A stretch of 46,106 nucleotides of DNA, from positions 1 to 46,106 of the forward strand of contig CAMLRG010000014.1 in assembly GCA_946482335.1 (NCBI GenBank), read 5' to 3'. Source of the stretch: an uncultured Duganella sp. GTDB taxonomy: Bacteria; Pseudomonadota; Gammaproteobacteria; Burkholderiales; Burkholderiaceae. Position 1 is the stretch's first letter. Every line of letters begins with the position of its first letter. Below are positions 7,479 to 16,655 of this stretch, one piece after another. Both the position numbers and the translations under genes were made by a program. The notes beneath the pieces were generated by a model. The model worked only from the letters and a program-made list of their open reading frames with translations, searched no databases and was not told the origin of the DNA.

Positions 7479-9475
7479 GGCTTGCCTGAGGTGGACGCGA
7501 TCTGGCGCGCAGCAGCCGGCAGCAGTTCCACCTGGACGATGGCACCCGGCTTGAGATCCTTGGGCGGCGCGTCGAATTGCAGCTCGATATCGCGCACGAC
7601 AGTCGGCTGCGCCGCCGATTTGCTGTGGAAGGCGCGGCCCAGTGCGCTGACCTTCGCCGGCAGTGCCTGGCGCGCGCCGGAAACGGTGACACGGGCGCCC
7701 TGGCCCACATGGACGCCCGCCGCCTGCGCTTCGGGCACCTTGGCATTGACGCACAGTTGTTCCGGATCGGCCAGCGTCGCAACCGAAAGCCCCATCCAGA
7801 TCTGGGAGCCGATATTGAATTTCTCGCCGTTGAAATTGGTCCGGTACAGCACCAGGCCCCGGTGCGGCGCCAGCACCGACAGTGCTGCCTGCCCCTTGAG
7901 CAATGCCGCGATCTGCGTCCGCAATTGCCCCACTTCCGATTCAAGATCGGTGCGCTCGGCTTGGCGGGCACGCCGCTGCGCCTCGTACTGGGAGCGCCCA
8001 AGCCTGGTCAGCTCCGACTTTTCCGCGCGCTCGATCACCAGTTTGTCGTAGTCGACACGACGTATCAATTCCTTCGGTTGACTGGCCTTGCGCTCGGCCT
8101 TCTCGGCATTGCTCTGGGCTTCAGCCTGCGCCAGCTGGCCCGCACGATCCGCTTCCGCCTGGTCCAGAATCAATTTTTCCAGGGCGCGCTCACGCTCTTT
8201 CAACCGGCCTTGCTGGTTGATCAGTTGATTGGTCACCTCGCTCGATTCGAACACGGCGATGGGCTGCCCCGCTTCCACCATCATGCCTTCGGGCGCCAGA
8301 CGGGCCAATTTGAATTGCCACACAAAGGGGATGGTGGGTGGCGCTACCGGCATCACCAGACGCGATGCGATTTCGCCTTCGATCGACAGCGTGGCAGGCG
8401 CAGCGGGAGCGGCAACGGGCGGCGCAACCGGCGCTGCCGAATTCCGTGTCTGCGGCTCGATCAGCGCGCTCATTCCCGCCACCAGCGGCAAACCATGGTT
8501 TTCCGGCAGCTCGATGCTGACCCGGAAATAACGCCCCAGGCCCCACTGGGTACGGGCTTCCGGCGCGCTCGTGATGGATGCGATCCTGCCGTCCAACGCC
8601 GCGACCGGCAGCGCATCGAAGCGCAAGCTGACCTCCTGGCCGTCCTGCAGGTAGGGACGGTCCGCTTCCAGCACCCAGGCGGTTACGCCCATTCGGCCCT
8701 CGCCCAACACCACTCCGGCCTCATTGCCAGGCCACGCGGTGGAGCCCTCGTCCAGGCGTTCGCCGCGCCAGCGGCTGTAACCGTGCACCACCACTCCGTC
8801 ACGCTCGGCGCGTACTTCCGCCTGCGCCAGCTGGGCAATCTGGTAAGCCAGGTTGATCTGCGACTTCTTCACTTCGAGTGCGCCGTCTTCCTTGCGGCGG
8901 ACCACAGCCAGGCGGGCATTGTGCAGGCTCTCCTGCTTGATGACCAGATCGCGTGTGGCGCGGTCCAATTCGGCCTGATAGCGGTCGAAATTCAAAGCCC
9001 CCACCTGCTGTTTGGGCAATGTCGCATCGATCCTGGCCTTGTCCAGCGCCGCCTTGGCGCTGACCAGCGCCTTTTCGGCTTCGATAGCGGCAACCTCCAG
9101 GTTGGTGGCCTCTTTTTCGGCACGCGCGCGGGCGCGTTCCAATTCGGCCTTCAAATTGTCGATATTGGCGGCGCCGCTGGTTTCGATCCGCAACACGACA
9201 TCGCCAGCCTTGACCTGGCTGCCCTCGGCCACGAAATTGCGCAGGACGATAGGGGAACTGTTCGAAGGCGGCACATAAATCGTTTGCGAATCCAGGGCTT
9301 CCACTTCTCCGGTCAACAGGACTGGCCGCACGCCGGTATTGACTGCCGCTGCGGTGCTAGCGGGCGGCATGGCGGCGGACGGAGCGGCCGATGGCTTGGC
9401 CAGGCTGACAGCGGCGGCAATCACTGCAGCCAGCACAGGGATGGCGCACAAAACGGCGAGGTTCCGCTGCTTCAT
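7475..9475 (-). CDS. Double-length periplasmic adaptor with two HlyD-like modules
   Basis: 666 aa, roughly twice the family norm. An N-terminal membrane anchor (LAVLCAIPVLAAVIAAAVSL) is followed by module 1 (about 48-345): lipoyl half (RNFVAEGSQVKAGDVVLRIE), coiled-coil hairpin, second lipoyl half (AEVRAERDGVVVHGYS) and beta-barrel. A Pro/Ala linker (about 346-362) leads to module 2 (about 363-655), which repeats this order: ARLAPEGMMVEAGQPIAVFE, a long Glu/Arg-rich hairpin, LSVLAPHRGLVLYRTNF, then a barrel ending GAIVQVELLP. This is an internal duplication or fusion of two adaptors. Both ends overlap neighbouring genes as ATGA, so translation of the operon is coupled. Role inferred: part of the periplasmic conduit of the ABC exporter. 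Confidence 0.86.
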   Translation of the reverse strand: MKQRNLAVLCAIPVLAAVIAAAVSLAKPSAAPSAAMPPASTAAAVNTGVRPVLLTGEVEALDSQTIYVPPSNSSPIVLRNFVAEGSQVKAGDVVLRIETSGAANIDNLKAELERARARAEKEATNLEVAAIEAEKALVSAKAALDKARIDATLPKQQVGALNFDRYQAELDRATRDLVIKQESLHNARLAVVRRKEDGALEVKKSQINLAYQIAQLAQAEVRAERDGVVVHGYSRWRGERLDEGSTAWPGNEAGVVLGEGRMGVTAWVLEADRPYLQDGQEVSLRFDALPVAALDGRIASITSAPEARTQWGLGRYFRVSIELPENHGLPLVAGMSALIEPQTRNSAAPVAPPVAAPAAPATLSIEGEIASRLVMPVAPPTIPFVWQFKLARLAPEGMMVEAGQPIAVFESSEVTNQLINQQGRLKERERALEKLILDQAEADRAGQLAQAEAQSNAEKAERKASQPKELIRRVDYDKLVIERAEKSELTRLGRSQYEAQRRARQAERTDLESEVGQLRTQIAALLKGQAALSVLAPHRGLVLYRTNFNGEKFNIGSQIWMGLSVATLADPEQLCVNAKVPEAQAAGVHVGQGARVTVSGARQALPAKVSALGRAFHSKSAAQPTVVRDIELQFDAPPKDLKPGAIVQVELLPAAARQIASTSGKP

Positions 9476-10143
9476 GCGTGACCGGCGTCAATGCGGCCGT
9501 CGCGCAGAAGGATAGTGCGCTGCGCGGCGGCAGCGATGTCCGGATCATGAGTGACCAGCACCAGCGTCTGGCCCCCGGCATGCAATTCGCGCAGCAATGC
9601 CATGACGTCGGCCGCACTGCTGGAGTCCAGATTGCCGGTGGGTTCGTCTGCCAGCAGCAAAGCAGGCTGGTTCAGCAAGGCCCGCGCGATGGCGGCCCGC
9701 TGCAGCTGGCCGCCGGAGAGTTGCCCTGGCAGATGGTGCAGCCGCTGTCCCAAGCCAATGCGCTCAAGCAGTTGGGTGGCGCGGTGCGGTGCCTGCGGGT
9801 CGGCGTTGCGCGCATAGCGCTGCGGCAGCAACACATTTTCGAGCACGCTCAGACGCGGCAACAGATGAAAAGACTGGAACACGAAACCGATTCGGCGGTT
9901 GCGCACGTCGGAAGCGGCATCGTCGTCGAGCGCACTGATTTCATCCTGCGCCAGGCGATAGCGGCCGCTGTCGGGGCGATCCAGGCCACCCAGGACATTG
10001 AGCAAGGTCGATTTGCCGGAGCCGGAAGGCCCCATCACCGCAACGAACTCGCCCTGGGCGATGTGGAGGTCGATTCCATCCAGCGCGTGGATATGACTGC
10101 CGCCCTGGCGATAAGTCTTGCGAATGTTGCTCAGCTCAATCAT
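9472..10143 (-). CDS. ABC exporter ATPase (MacB/LolD-type)
   Basis: 223 aa from the ATG at 10143. All nucleotide-binding motifs are present: Walker A GPSGSGKST, Q-loop VFQSFHLLP, signature LSGGQLQR, Walker B ALLLADEPTGNLDS and the switch histidine in LVTHD. LADEPTGNLD is typical of ATPases that pair with FtsX-type permeases. An in-frame TTG at 10179 also opens the frame, but that TTG is part of a perfect -35 box (TTGACA), so I prefer 10143. There is no Shine-Dalgarno before 10143. It is the first gene of the exporter operon; its stop overlaps the next ATG. Confidence 0.93.
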   Translation of the reverse strand: MIELSNIRKTYRQGGSHIHALDGIDLHIAQGEFVAVMGPSGSGKSTLLNVLGGLDRPDSGRYRLAQDEISALDDDAASDVRNRRIGFVFQSFHLLPRLSVLENVLLPQRYARNADPQAPHRATQLLERIGLGQRLHHLPGQLSGGQLQRAAIARALLNQPALLLADEPTGNLDSSSAADVMALLRELHAGGQTLVLVTHDPDIAAAAQRTILLRDGRIDAGHA

Positions 10144-10150
10144 TCGCGGG

Positions 10151-10179
10151 AGTATCTTTGTTGCATGATGATTTGTCAA
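10151..10179 (-). promoter_or_regulatory. Promoter of ABC exporter operon, predicting a leaderless mRNA
   Basis: On the minus strand, -35 TTGACA (10179-10174, full consensus), a 17-nt spacer and -10 GATACT (10156-10151). The ATG of the ATPase gene (10143) follows only 7 nt after the -10, at the expected +1. No Shine-Dalgarno precedes it. Confidence 0.7.
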
Positions 10180-10204
10180 TTGCCAAAAACATCATGCCGC
10201 GTCA

Positions 10205-11191
10205 TTATTTTGCCGCCTTTGGTCGCCAGCAGACGGCGAATGGCAGCAGGAAGGGGTACAGGCTCCAGATGGCGCGTCCTTCGACGCGCACGCATAGCGC
10301 CGCGTACATGGGCGGCAGCGCCATCAACAGCAGCAGGCTGCGGATGGGCTTCAACGCGGGCGGTGCGTGGCGCCAGCCCAGCACGGCCAGCGGCAACACG
10401 AGCAGGGCCGCACTGGCGAGGGAGAGCAGTGAACGCTTGTCCGCCAATGCCGCTAGTAAAGTATGGAAACTGGGTGCCCATACGTAGCTAGACAGGCCTT
10501 GCACTAACCACCAGCGCACCACCAGCAGCCAAGTGACAGCCATTGCCAGGGCGGCAAGAGGGGCCCATACAGGCAAGGTATCGAGCTTAGGCGGACGCGC
10601 CAGTGTCCCGAATAGGCCAAGACCTGGCAAAGTAGGTGACAGCGGCACAATAGTTCGCATTGCGAACAACCAACCCAACAACAGTATGTTTTCTTCGCGA
10701 ATTGCCGTTGCTGCCAAGCCCGCAATGACAGCAAGCCAAGGTTGGCCGCTGACTATCGCTAACACGAAGGCTGCGCGCGCGCAGATTGCGCCGGGATCAA
10801 CTAACAAGTACGGTGCGTACCAAAAAGTTGGCACTGCCACCAACATGAGCAGGCCCGCTCCTATAGATCGCCGTTCGCTCAGGCCGAGGCGCATTGCAGT
10901 CAGAGCCATTAGCCAGGCCGCAAGCGCCATGCTGGCCCAATTGACGAGCGCAAAGTTATTTCGAACATCACCAGGAATGGCTGCAGCCAGCGCTGGCACG
11001 GCAATTCGATATGGGAATGGAGCTACAAGTTCGCTTGTAGGGACATCGCCTCGCAGCCATTGGGCAGTTTCAAAATAATGTAGGGAATCTTCCACTGTCC
11101 CGCCCCAACGCCAAAACATAACTGCAAAGGCCACGATGCCGAAGCCTAGCAACATTGCGAGGGAGGGAGGAGTACGGCGAAAAGACTGCAT
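10205..11191 (-). CDS. Polytopic membrane protein of unknown function
   Basis: 328 aa from the ATG at 11191; the frame extends upstream only through TTG codons. About eight to ten hydrophobic helices are visible (LAMLLGFGIVAFAVMFW, SMALAAWLMALTAM, GAGLLMLVAVPTFWY, AALAMAVTWLLVV, LLVLPLAVLG and others). After the first helix comes a loop with EDSLHYFETAQWLRG and APFPYRIAVPALAA. An acidic loop followed by FPYR is reminiscent of membrane-embedded GT-C glycosyltransferases, where acidic residues in the first loop bind the lipid-linked sugar. The resemblance is weak and I do not assign a function. Base composition is more AT-rich than in the surrounding core genes. Confidence 0.7.
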   Translation of the reverse strand: MQSFRRTPPSLAMLLGFGIVAFAVMFWRWGGTVEDSLHYFETAQWLRGDVPTSELVAPFPYRIAVPALAAAIPGDVRNNFALVNWASMALAAWLMALTAMRLGLSERRSIGAGLLMLVAVPTFWYAPYLLVDPGAICARAAFVLAIVSGQPWLAVIAGLAATAIREENILLLGWLFAMRTIVPLSPTLPGLGLFGTLARPPKLDTLPVWAPLAALAMAVTWLLVVRWWLVQGLSSYVWAPSFHTLLAALADKRSLLSLASAALLVLPLAVLGWRHAPPALKPIRSLLLLMALPPMYAALCVRVEGRAIWSLYPFLLPFAVCWRPKAAK

Positions 11192-11602
11192 GGTTACTTC
11201 TGTCTCTTGGTAAAGGGGAATATGGTAACACGTCGGCCGATTGTGTCTTGGCATAGTAAGCGTCGGCTTCTGAATTCGGGCATCAGGAACAGTAGAGTTG
11301 CAATCAGATACGCACAACTTGATGAAAACTTAGTCGGTACTACCGCGTAAAGGGAAGTAGCTGAAATAAGGTAGGTTTTAAATTGAAATATATTAACTGT
11401 CGTTAAAGAAGCAACCAATGAACTCGCCGCACGATATGGTTTGGGCCAAGATTTTTAAATTTGCATCTCGTGTGATTTAACAATGTTGCAGGGCAGTTTT
11501 CACACTTCAATGGTTACTTTTGGAGAGTTTTTTGTAATTAATTCCCTGATAGTATGCGGTCTCTTCAGTACGAAACTTAACCTTAACGAAATGGGGGTAA
11601 TC
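11192..11602. other. Gene-free AT-rich stretch between divergent genes
   Basis: About 410 nt without a convincing gene. It is strongly AT-rich compared with the rest of the window, with several TA-rich hexamers suitable as -10 boxes for both flanking genes. Short frames on either strand start at TTG or at ATG codons without ribosome-binding sites. I see no RNA gene, clear inverted repeat or insertion-sequence end. Confidence 0.6.
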
Positions 11603-12169
11603 TTGAAGAAAGAGATGGTAGCGCTCGCATTGGGCTTATTGCAGTTTTCAATTGCAAATGCTGGGAATAAGCTGATGGCGGAGCAAAATCTGCAAAAAGG
11701 CGAATATTTGACATCTGCAAATGGGCGTTATAATGCCGTGATGCAGAGTGACGGAAACTTCGTTGTCTATCAAGTCTCGCCATCTACTTCTCGAGCAATA
11801 TGGAGTACTGGTTCGAGCGGCTGGTACGCGCGCATGCAGAATGATGGGAACTTTGTGATTTACAACCAGAGCGGCACCTGGAACTGGACCTCTCAGACCG
11901 GCGGACGTCCATTGAATATGGCAAATTACCTCATCATTAATGACGATGGGTCTCTGGAAATCTACGCAAATTATGCGTCTGTCTGGCGTTCCCCGGCTGA
12001 TCCATATGCCGAACCCACTTGCCCGTCTGGCAGCACTCTCCAGCAATATCCAACGAAATCGTACACGAGCTCAGGGTACTGCGTGCAAAGCTTTGTCCCA
12101 GACTATTGCCCGGCACATGCGGCATGGCAGGCCGCTGCGACTGGTCAAACCTTGGGAACTTGTCCTTAG
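11603..12169 (+). CDS. Secreted B-type (mannose-binding-like) lectin domain protein
   Basis: 188 aa if started at TTG 11603, which has GGGGG 5 nt upstream; ATG 11591 and ATG 11483 are in frame but have no ribosome-binding site. This start gives a clean signal peptide (KKEMVALALGLLQFSIANA). The mature protein holds a bulb-lectin domain. Its sugar-site motif QxDxNxVxY is intact twice (QSDGNFVVY, QNDGNFVIY), and a third copy is degenerate (NDDGSLEIY). A C-terminal tail of about 50 residues has four cysteines and ends QTLGTCP. Family knowledge: such domains bind mannose-type glycans; bacterial examples include lectin-like bacteriocins, which usually have two lectin domains. Adhesin, bacteriocin or surface lectin are all possible. 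Confidence 0.78.
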   Translation: MKKEMVALALGLLQFSIANAGNKLMAEQNLQKGEYLTSANGRYNAVMQSDGNFVVYQVSPSTSRAIWSTGSSGWYARMQNDGNFVIYNQSGTWNWTSQTGGRPLNMANYLIINDDGSLEIYANYASVWRSPADPYAEPTCPSGSTLQQYPTKSYTSSGYCVQSFVPDYCPAHAAWQAAATGQTLGTCP

Positions 12170-12182
12170 TTGATTTAATGAA

Positions 12183-12206
12183 GGGCGCGCCGGCGCGCCC
12201 TTTTTT
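12183..12206 (+). terminator. Intrinsic terminator of the lectin gene
   Basis: An 18-nt perfect palindrome (12183-12200) of GGGCGCGCC joined to its complement, followed by T6. It lies 14 nt after the lectin stop codon and just before the next gene. Confidence 0.88.
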
Positions 12207-12218
12207 ACCGTAAAGACC

Positions 12219-12881
12219 ATGTGGAAGCTCGTCGTACTAGCAATCTTTTTGATCTCCTTGTGGGGATGGCGAAAACAGCCTGAAGTGCAAATTGCGGAAG
12301 TGCCGCCTAAGCGGGAAGAGATTACGCCACACATTAATGAAGGGCGAAGACAGCAAACTACCAATGGGGTAGTTTCTCCATTTGGGCAATATGTGCCTGA
12401 AACCACCCATGAAATGAATTATCGCCGTGAGCTTCGCCGGAAGCGGATGTCTGGAAAATACATGACACCACCGGAATATTTCACGATGAACTTGGCGCAA
12501 TTAACCGCGTTAGCCAAGGGCGGCGATGTATATGCAATGATTCAATTGGGCGAACAGTTTGCTCATGAGTCTAGCGCATTGGAACGTGATCCAGCATACG
12601 ACTGGAACAATAAGAATTCCATGGCCATTGCAGATCGTCATTTTGCGTCCGCAATCGCTGGTGGTTATACCGTGGTTGCAGGAGCGCAGGCATTGCGTTA
12701 TGCGCAAGCTGGCAGCCCAGTCGAAGCCTACGCATGGAGCCTTGTCGCTGAACGGTTCAATGATAGGGGAAGCTTAGTAGCATTTGCTCGAACAGGAGTT
12801 GCTGAGAAACTAAGCAAGCAGGAACTGCAAGCTGGTGAGCTGCGATTTGTCGAACTGTGGCAGCAAATTGAAGGACGGTGA
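12219..12881 (+). CDS. Membrane-anchored Sel1-like repeat protein, function unknown
   Basis: 220 aa. Residues 3-17 are hydrophobic (KLVVLAIFLISLWGW) and look like an N-terminal anchor, followed by a charged, Pro-rich linker. The C-terminal half is alpha-helical. It has TALAKGGDVYAMIQLGEQFAH, then MAIADRHFASAIAGGYTVVAGAQALRYAQAGSPVEAYAWSLVAE, matching the A-x-x-G-x-x-x-A pattern of Sel1/TPR-like repeats. Family knowledge: Sel1 repeats mediate protein contacts. No strong ribosome-binding site is visible before the ATG. Like its neighbours upstream it is more AT-rich than the core genes. Confidence 0.65.
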   Translation: MWKLVVLAIFLISLWGWRKQPEVQIAEVPPKREEITPHINEGRRQQTTNGVVSPFGQYVPETTHEMNYRRELRRKRMSGKYMTPPEYFTMNLAQLTALAKGGDVYAMIQLGEQFAHESSALERDPAYDWNNKNSMAIADRHFASAIAGGYTVVAGAQALRYAQAGSPVEAYAWSLVAERFNDRGSLVAFARTGVAEKLSKQELQAGELRFVELWQQIEGR

Positions 12882-12930
12882 CAGGCCAAAGGATTACAAT
12901 ACGTGTTTGCCCGTCACCAGAGTTGTTTCC

Positions 12931-13374
12931 ATGCCTAACGTCGTCACTGCTTCGGCCTACCTCACCCTGCATTACCGTCTCGCCTCCATGGATGGCACCA
13001 ATATCGTTTCCACTTTCGAAGGCAACCCTGCCACGCTGATGCTGGGCCAGGGCCAGCTGGCGCCGAACCTGGAAGCGCTGCTGATTGGCCTGCCCGAAGG
13101 CACGCACAAGGTGTTTGAACTGGCTGCGGGTGACGCCTTCGGCCCGCGCAATCCGGACCTGGTGCAGGCGGTGTCGCGTGCCACGCTGGAAGAAAACTCC
13201 GATCCGGATAATGAATACAAGATCGGCGACCTGGTCGACTTCAACGCGCCGAAAGGCGGCCGCTTTGCCGGCGTCCTGCGCGAGCTCCGCGATGACGTTG
13301 CCATCTTCGACTTCAACCACCCGCTGGCCGGCCAGCCGGTCCGGTTTGAAGTGAACCTCATCTCTGTGCTGTAA
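12931..13374 (+). CDS. fkpB: FKBP-type peptidyl-prolyl isomerase, SlpA/FkpB type
   Basis: 147 aa from the ATG at 12931. The sequence has the SlpA order: a first FKBP strand (ASAYLTLHYRLASMDGTNIVSTF), a segment LMLGQGQLAPNLEALLIGLPEG before the flap, and an insert-in-flap chaperone domain (AAGDAFGPRNPDLVQAVSR). It closes with FDFNHPLAGQPVRFEVNLISV. FDFNHPLAG is diagnostic for this class. Family knowledge: cytoplasmic prolyl isomerase with chaperone activity. It ends 7 nt before ispH, the same gene pair as in E. coli. A TACAAT hexamer at 12895-12900 may be the -10 element. Confidence 0.93.
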   Translation: MPNVVTASAYLTLHYRLASMDGTNIVSTFEGNPATLMLGQGQLAPNLEALLIGLPEGTHKVFELAAGDAFGPRNPDLVQAVSRATLEENSDPDNEYKIGDLVDFNAPKGGRFAGVLRELRDDVAIFDFNHPLAGQPVRFEVNLISVL

Positions 13375-13381
13375 CTAGAAC

Positions 13382-14332
13382 ATGGACAAAGAAATCCTCC
13401 TCGCCCAGCCCCGCGGTTTCTGCGCCGGCGTTGACCGCGCCATCGAAATCGTCGAGCGCGCGCTGCAGCAGTTCGGCGCGCCGATCTACGTGCGCCACGA
13501 AATCGTGCACAACGCCTACGTGGTGGAAGACTTGCGCGCCAAGGGTGCGATCTTCATTGAAGAGCTGGACGATGTCCCCGCCGGCAATACCCTGGTGTTC
13601 TCCGCCCACGGCGTATCGAAAGCCGTGCGCGCCGAAGCCGAAGCGCGCGGCCTGTCGATCTTCGACGCCACCTGCCCGCTGGTGACCAAGGTCCACGTGG
13701 AAGTGGCCAAGATGCGCAAGCAGGGCTGCGAAATCATAATGATCGGCCACGACGGACACCCCGAAGTCGAAGGCACCATGGGCCAGGCGGAAGAGGGCAT
13801 GTACCTGGTCGAAACCGTGGACGACGTGGCCGGCCTGCAGGTCAAGAATCCCGACCAGTTGGCCTATGTGTCGCAGACTACGCTGTCAGTGGACGACACC
13901 GCGCAAGTCATCGCCGCCCTGAAGGCGAAATTCCCGAACATCATCGAGCCGAAAAAAGGCGATATCTGCTACGCCACCACGAACCGCCAGGAAGCCGTGA
14001 AATTCATGGCCCCGCAAGTCGAAGTGGTGATCGTGGTTGGCTCGCCGAACAGTTCGAATTCGAACCGCCTGCGCGAAGTGGCCGAGAAGAAGGGCACCCC
14101 CGCTTACATGGTCGACAACGCCGCCCAGATCGATCCGGCCTGGCTGGAAGGCAAGCTGCGGGTCGGCGTCACGGCTGGCGCATCAGCGCCGGAAGTGCTG
14201 GTGGAAGCCGTCATCAACCGCCTCAAGGAACTGGGTGCGAAGAGCGTGCGCACCCTGGACGGCGTGGAGGAGGCGGTAACTTTCCCACTGCCAAAAGGCC
14301 TTGATGGCAGCAAAAACAACAGCATTCCGTGA
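13382..14332 (+). CDS. ispH: 4-hydroxy-3-methylbut-2-enyl diphosphate reductase
   Basis: 316 aa. The three cysteines that hold the [4Fe-4S] cluster are in their conserved motifs: [13 protein letters not shown] (Cys14), [12 protein letters not shown] and [10 protein letters not shown]. The motifs SAHGVS and [11 protein letters not shown] are also present. It catalyses the last step of the MEP pathway, reducing HMBPP to IPP and DMAPP for isoprenoid synthesis in the cytoplasm. It lies 7 nt downstream of fkpB and is probably co-transcribed with it. No ribosome-binding site of good quality lies in the 7-nt gap, which suggests translational coupling. Confidence 0.98.
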   Translation: MDKEILLAQPRGFCAGVDRAIEIVERALQQFGAPIYVRHEIVHNAYVVEDLRAKGAIFIEELDDVPAGNTLVFSAHGVSKAVRAEAEARGLSIFDATCPLVTKVHVEVAKMRKQGCEIIMIGHDGHPEVEGTMGQAEEGMYLVETVDDVAGLQVKNPDQLAYVSQTTLSVDDTAQVIAALKAKFPNIIEPKKGDICYATTNRQEAVKFMAPQVEVVIVVGSPNSSNSNRLREVAEKKGTPAYMVDNAAQIDPAWLEGKLRVGVTAGASAPEVLVEAVINRLKELGAKSVRTLDGVEEAVTFPLPKGLDGSKNNSIP

Positions 14333-14409
14333 TCTGAGCCGAGTTTTGTAGAATTTAATTTAGAATAATGCGGATTTTCCACGATTAGTTTTCCGGAAAC
14401 CTCGCTATC

Positions 14410-14448
14410 ATGGCGGACGCTTCCAAATGGCGGCACCTCGAGGGATAA
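14410..14448 (+). other. Possible leader ORF (12 codons) crossing the 5' arm of the livH leader hairpin
   Basis: ATG at 14410 to TAA at 14446-14448, encoding MADASKWRHLEG. Its last codons form the 5' arm of the hairpin at 14431-14460 and its stop lies in the loop, so a translating ribosome would prevent the hairpin from forming. The ribosome-binding site is poor and there is no run of Leu/Ile/Val codons. Treat this as a hypothesis. Confidence 0.3.
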
Positions 14449-14465
14449 CCTTAGGTGCCGTTTTT
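14431..14465 (+). terminator. Terminator-like hairpin in the leader of livHMGF
   Basis: Perfect 8-bp stem CGGCACCT / AGGTGCCG (14431-14438 and 14453-14460), with an extra inner AGG/CCT pairing, followed by T5. It ends only 25 nt before the livH ATG. It could end the fkpB-ispH transcript, or act as an attenuator, because there is almost no room for a liv promoter downstream of it. Confidence 0.75.
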
Positions 14466-14489
14466 ATTAGATCTCAAGGGCAAATTCGC

Positions 14490-15419
14490 ATGGATACATT
14501 TATCCAACAAATCCTTAACGGCCTGGTGCTGGGCAGTATGTATGCACTGGTCGCTCTCGGGTACACGATGGTGTACGGCGTGCTTAACCTGATCAACTTC
14601 GCCCACGGTGACGTGCTGATGATCGGCGCGATGATCGGCCTCTCCATCCTGAATTTGTTGGGCGTGTATGCGCCGGACCTGCCGGGATACCTGAAACTCG
14701 GCATCGCCATCATCGGCGCCATCCCGGCCTGCATGATCGTGAATATCCTGATCGAACGCATCGCCTACCGCCGCCTGCGCAACGCGCCCCGCCTCGCTCC
14801 CCTGATCACCGCCATCGGCGTTTCCTACCTGCTGCAAACCTTCGCCATGATGATCTGGGGCCGCAACCCGCTGCCATTCCCGCAGCTGCTGTCGTCCGAC
14901 CCGATCATGATCGGCGGAGCCGTCATCACGGTGACCCAGGTGCTGCTGCTGGTGCTGGCGGCGGCGTCGATGTTCGGCCTGGTGATGCTGGTGGAACGTA
15001 CCCGCATGGGCCGCGCCATGCGCGCCGTGGCGGAGAACCCGCGCGTCGCAGGCTTGATGGGCGTCGATTCGAACAAGATCATCGTGGCCACCTTCGCCAT
15101 CGGTGCGGCCCTGGCCGCCGTGGCGGGTGTGATGTGGGGGGCCAACTATGCCTCGATCCAGTTTGCGATGGGCTTCATGCCGGGCCTGAAGGCGTTCTGC
15201 GCCGCGGTGCTGGGCGGTATCGGCAACATCTATGGCGCCATGATCGGCGGCATCGTATTGGGGATTATCGAATCGCTGGGCGCCGGCTACATCGGTGAAC
15301 TGACCGGCGGTTTCCTGGGCTCGCACTACCAGGATATCTTCGCCTTCATCGTGCTGATCCTGGTGCTGACGGTGCGTCCGTCCGGCATCATGGGTGAACG
15401 CGTGGCCGACCGCGCCTGA
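14490..15419 (+). CDS. livH: Branched-chain amino-acid ABC transporter permease LivH
   Basis: 309 aa from the ATG at 14490 (AAGGG 9 nt upstream). It is a membrane protein with about eight helices. It begins MDTFIQQILNGLVLGSMYAL and contains the LivH signatures YTMVYGVLNLINFAHGDVLM and GIGNIYGAMIGGIVLGIIE. It forms the inner-membrane channel with LivM. It starts an operon with livM, livG and livF. No livJ/K binding-protein gene lies in the window, so it must be encoded elsewhere. Confidence 0.96.
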   Translation: MDTFIQQILNGLVLGSMYALVALGYTMVYGVLNLINFAHGDVLMIGAMIGLSILNLLGVYAPDLPGYLKLGIAIIGAIPACMIVNILIERIAYRRLRNAPRLAPLITAIGVSYLLQTFAMMIWGRNPLPFPQLLSSDPIMIGGAVITVTQVLLLVLAAASMFGLVMLVERTRMGRAMRAVAENPRVAGLMGVDSNKIIVATFAIGAALAAVAGVMWGANYASIQFAMGFMPGLKAFCAAVLGGIGNIYGAMIGGIVLGIIESLGAGYIGELTGGFLGSHYQDIFAFIVLILVLTVRPSGIMGERVADRA

Positions 15420-15432
15420 TAAGGACCTGACA

Positions 15433-16644
<1,212 letters not shown>

Positions 16645-16655
16645 GGTTAGTAGAG

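Noticed and set aside
6234..7754. A longer start (7754) for the lipoprotein adaptor
   Set aside because: The extra 92 residues lie within the upstream adaptor gene and are Arg/Gly-rich. The ATG at 7478 gives a proper lipoprotein signal and an ATGA overlap.
7577..9481. A 634-codon open frame antisense to the double adaptor gene
   Set aside because: Low-complexity composition with no domain; the sense frame is supported by ATGA coupling at both ends and by adaptor motifs.
11194..11418. A 74-codon frame just upstream of the polytopic membrane protein gene
   Set aside because: It begins at a TTG without a ribosome-binding site in AT-rich DNA and matches no family I know.
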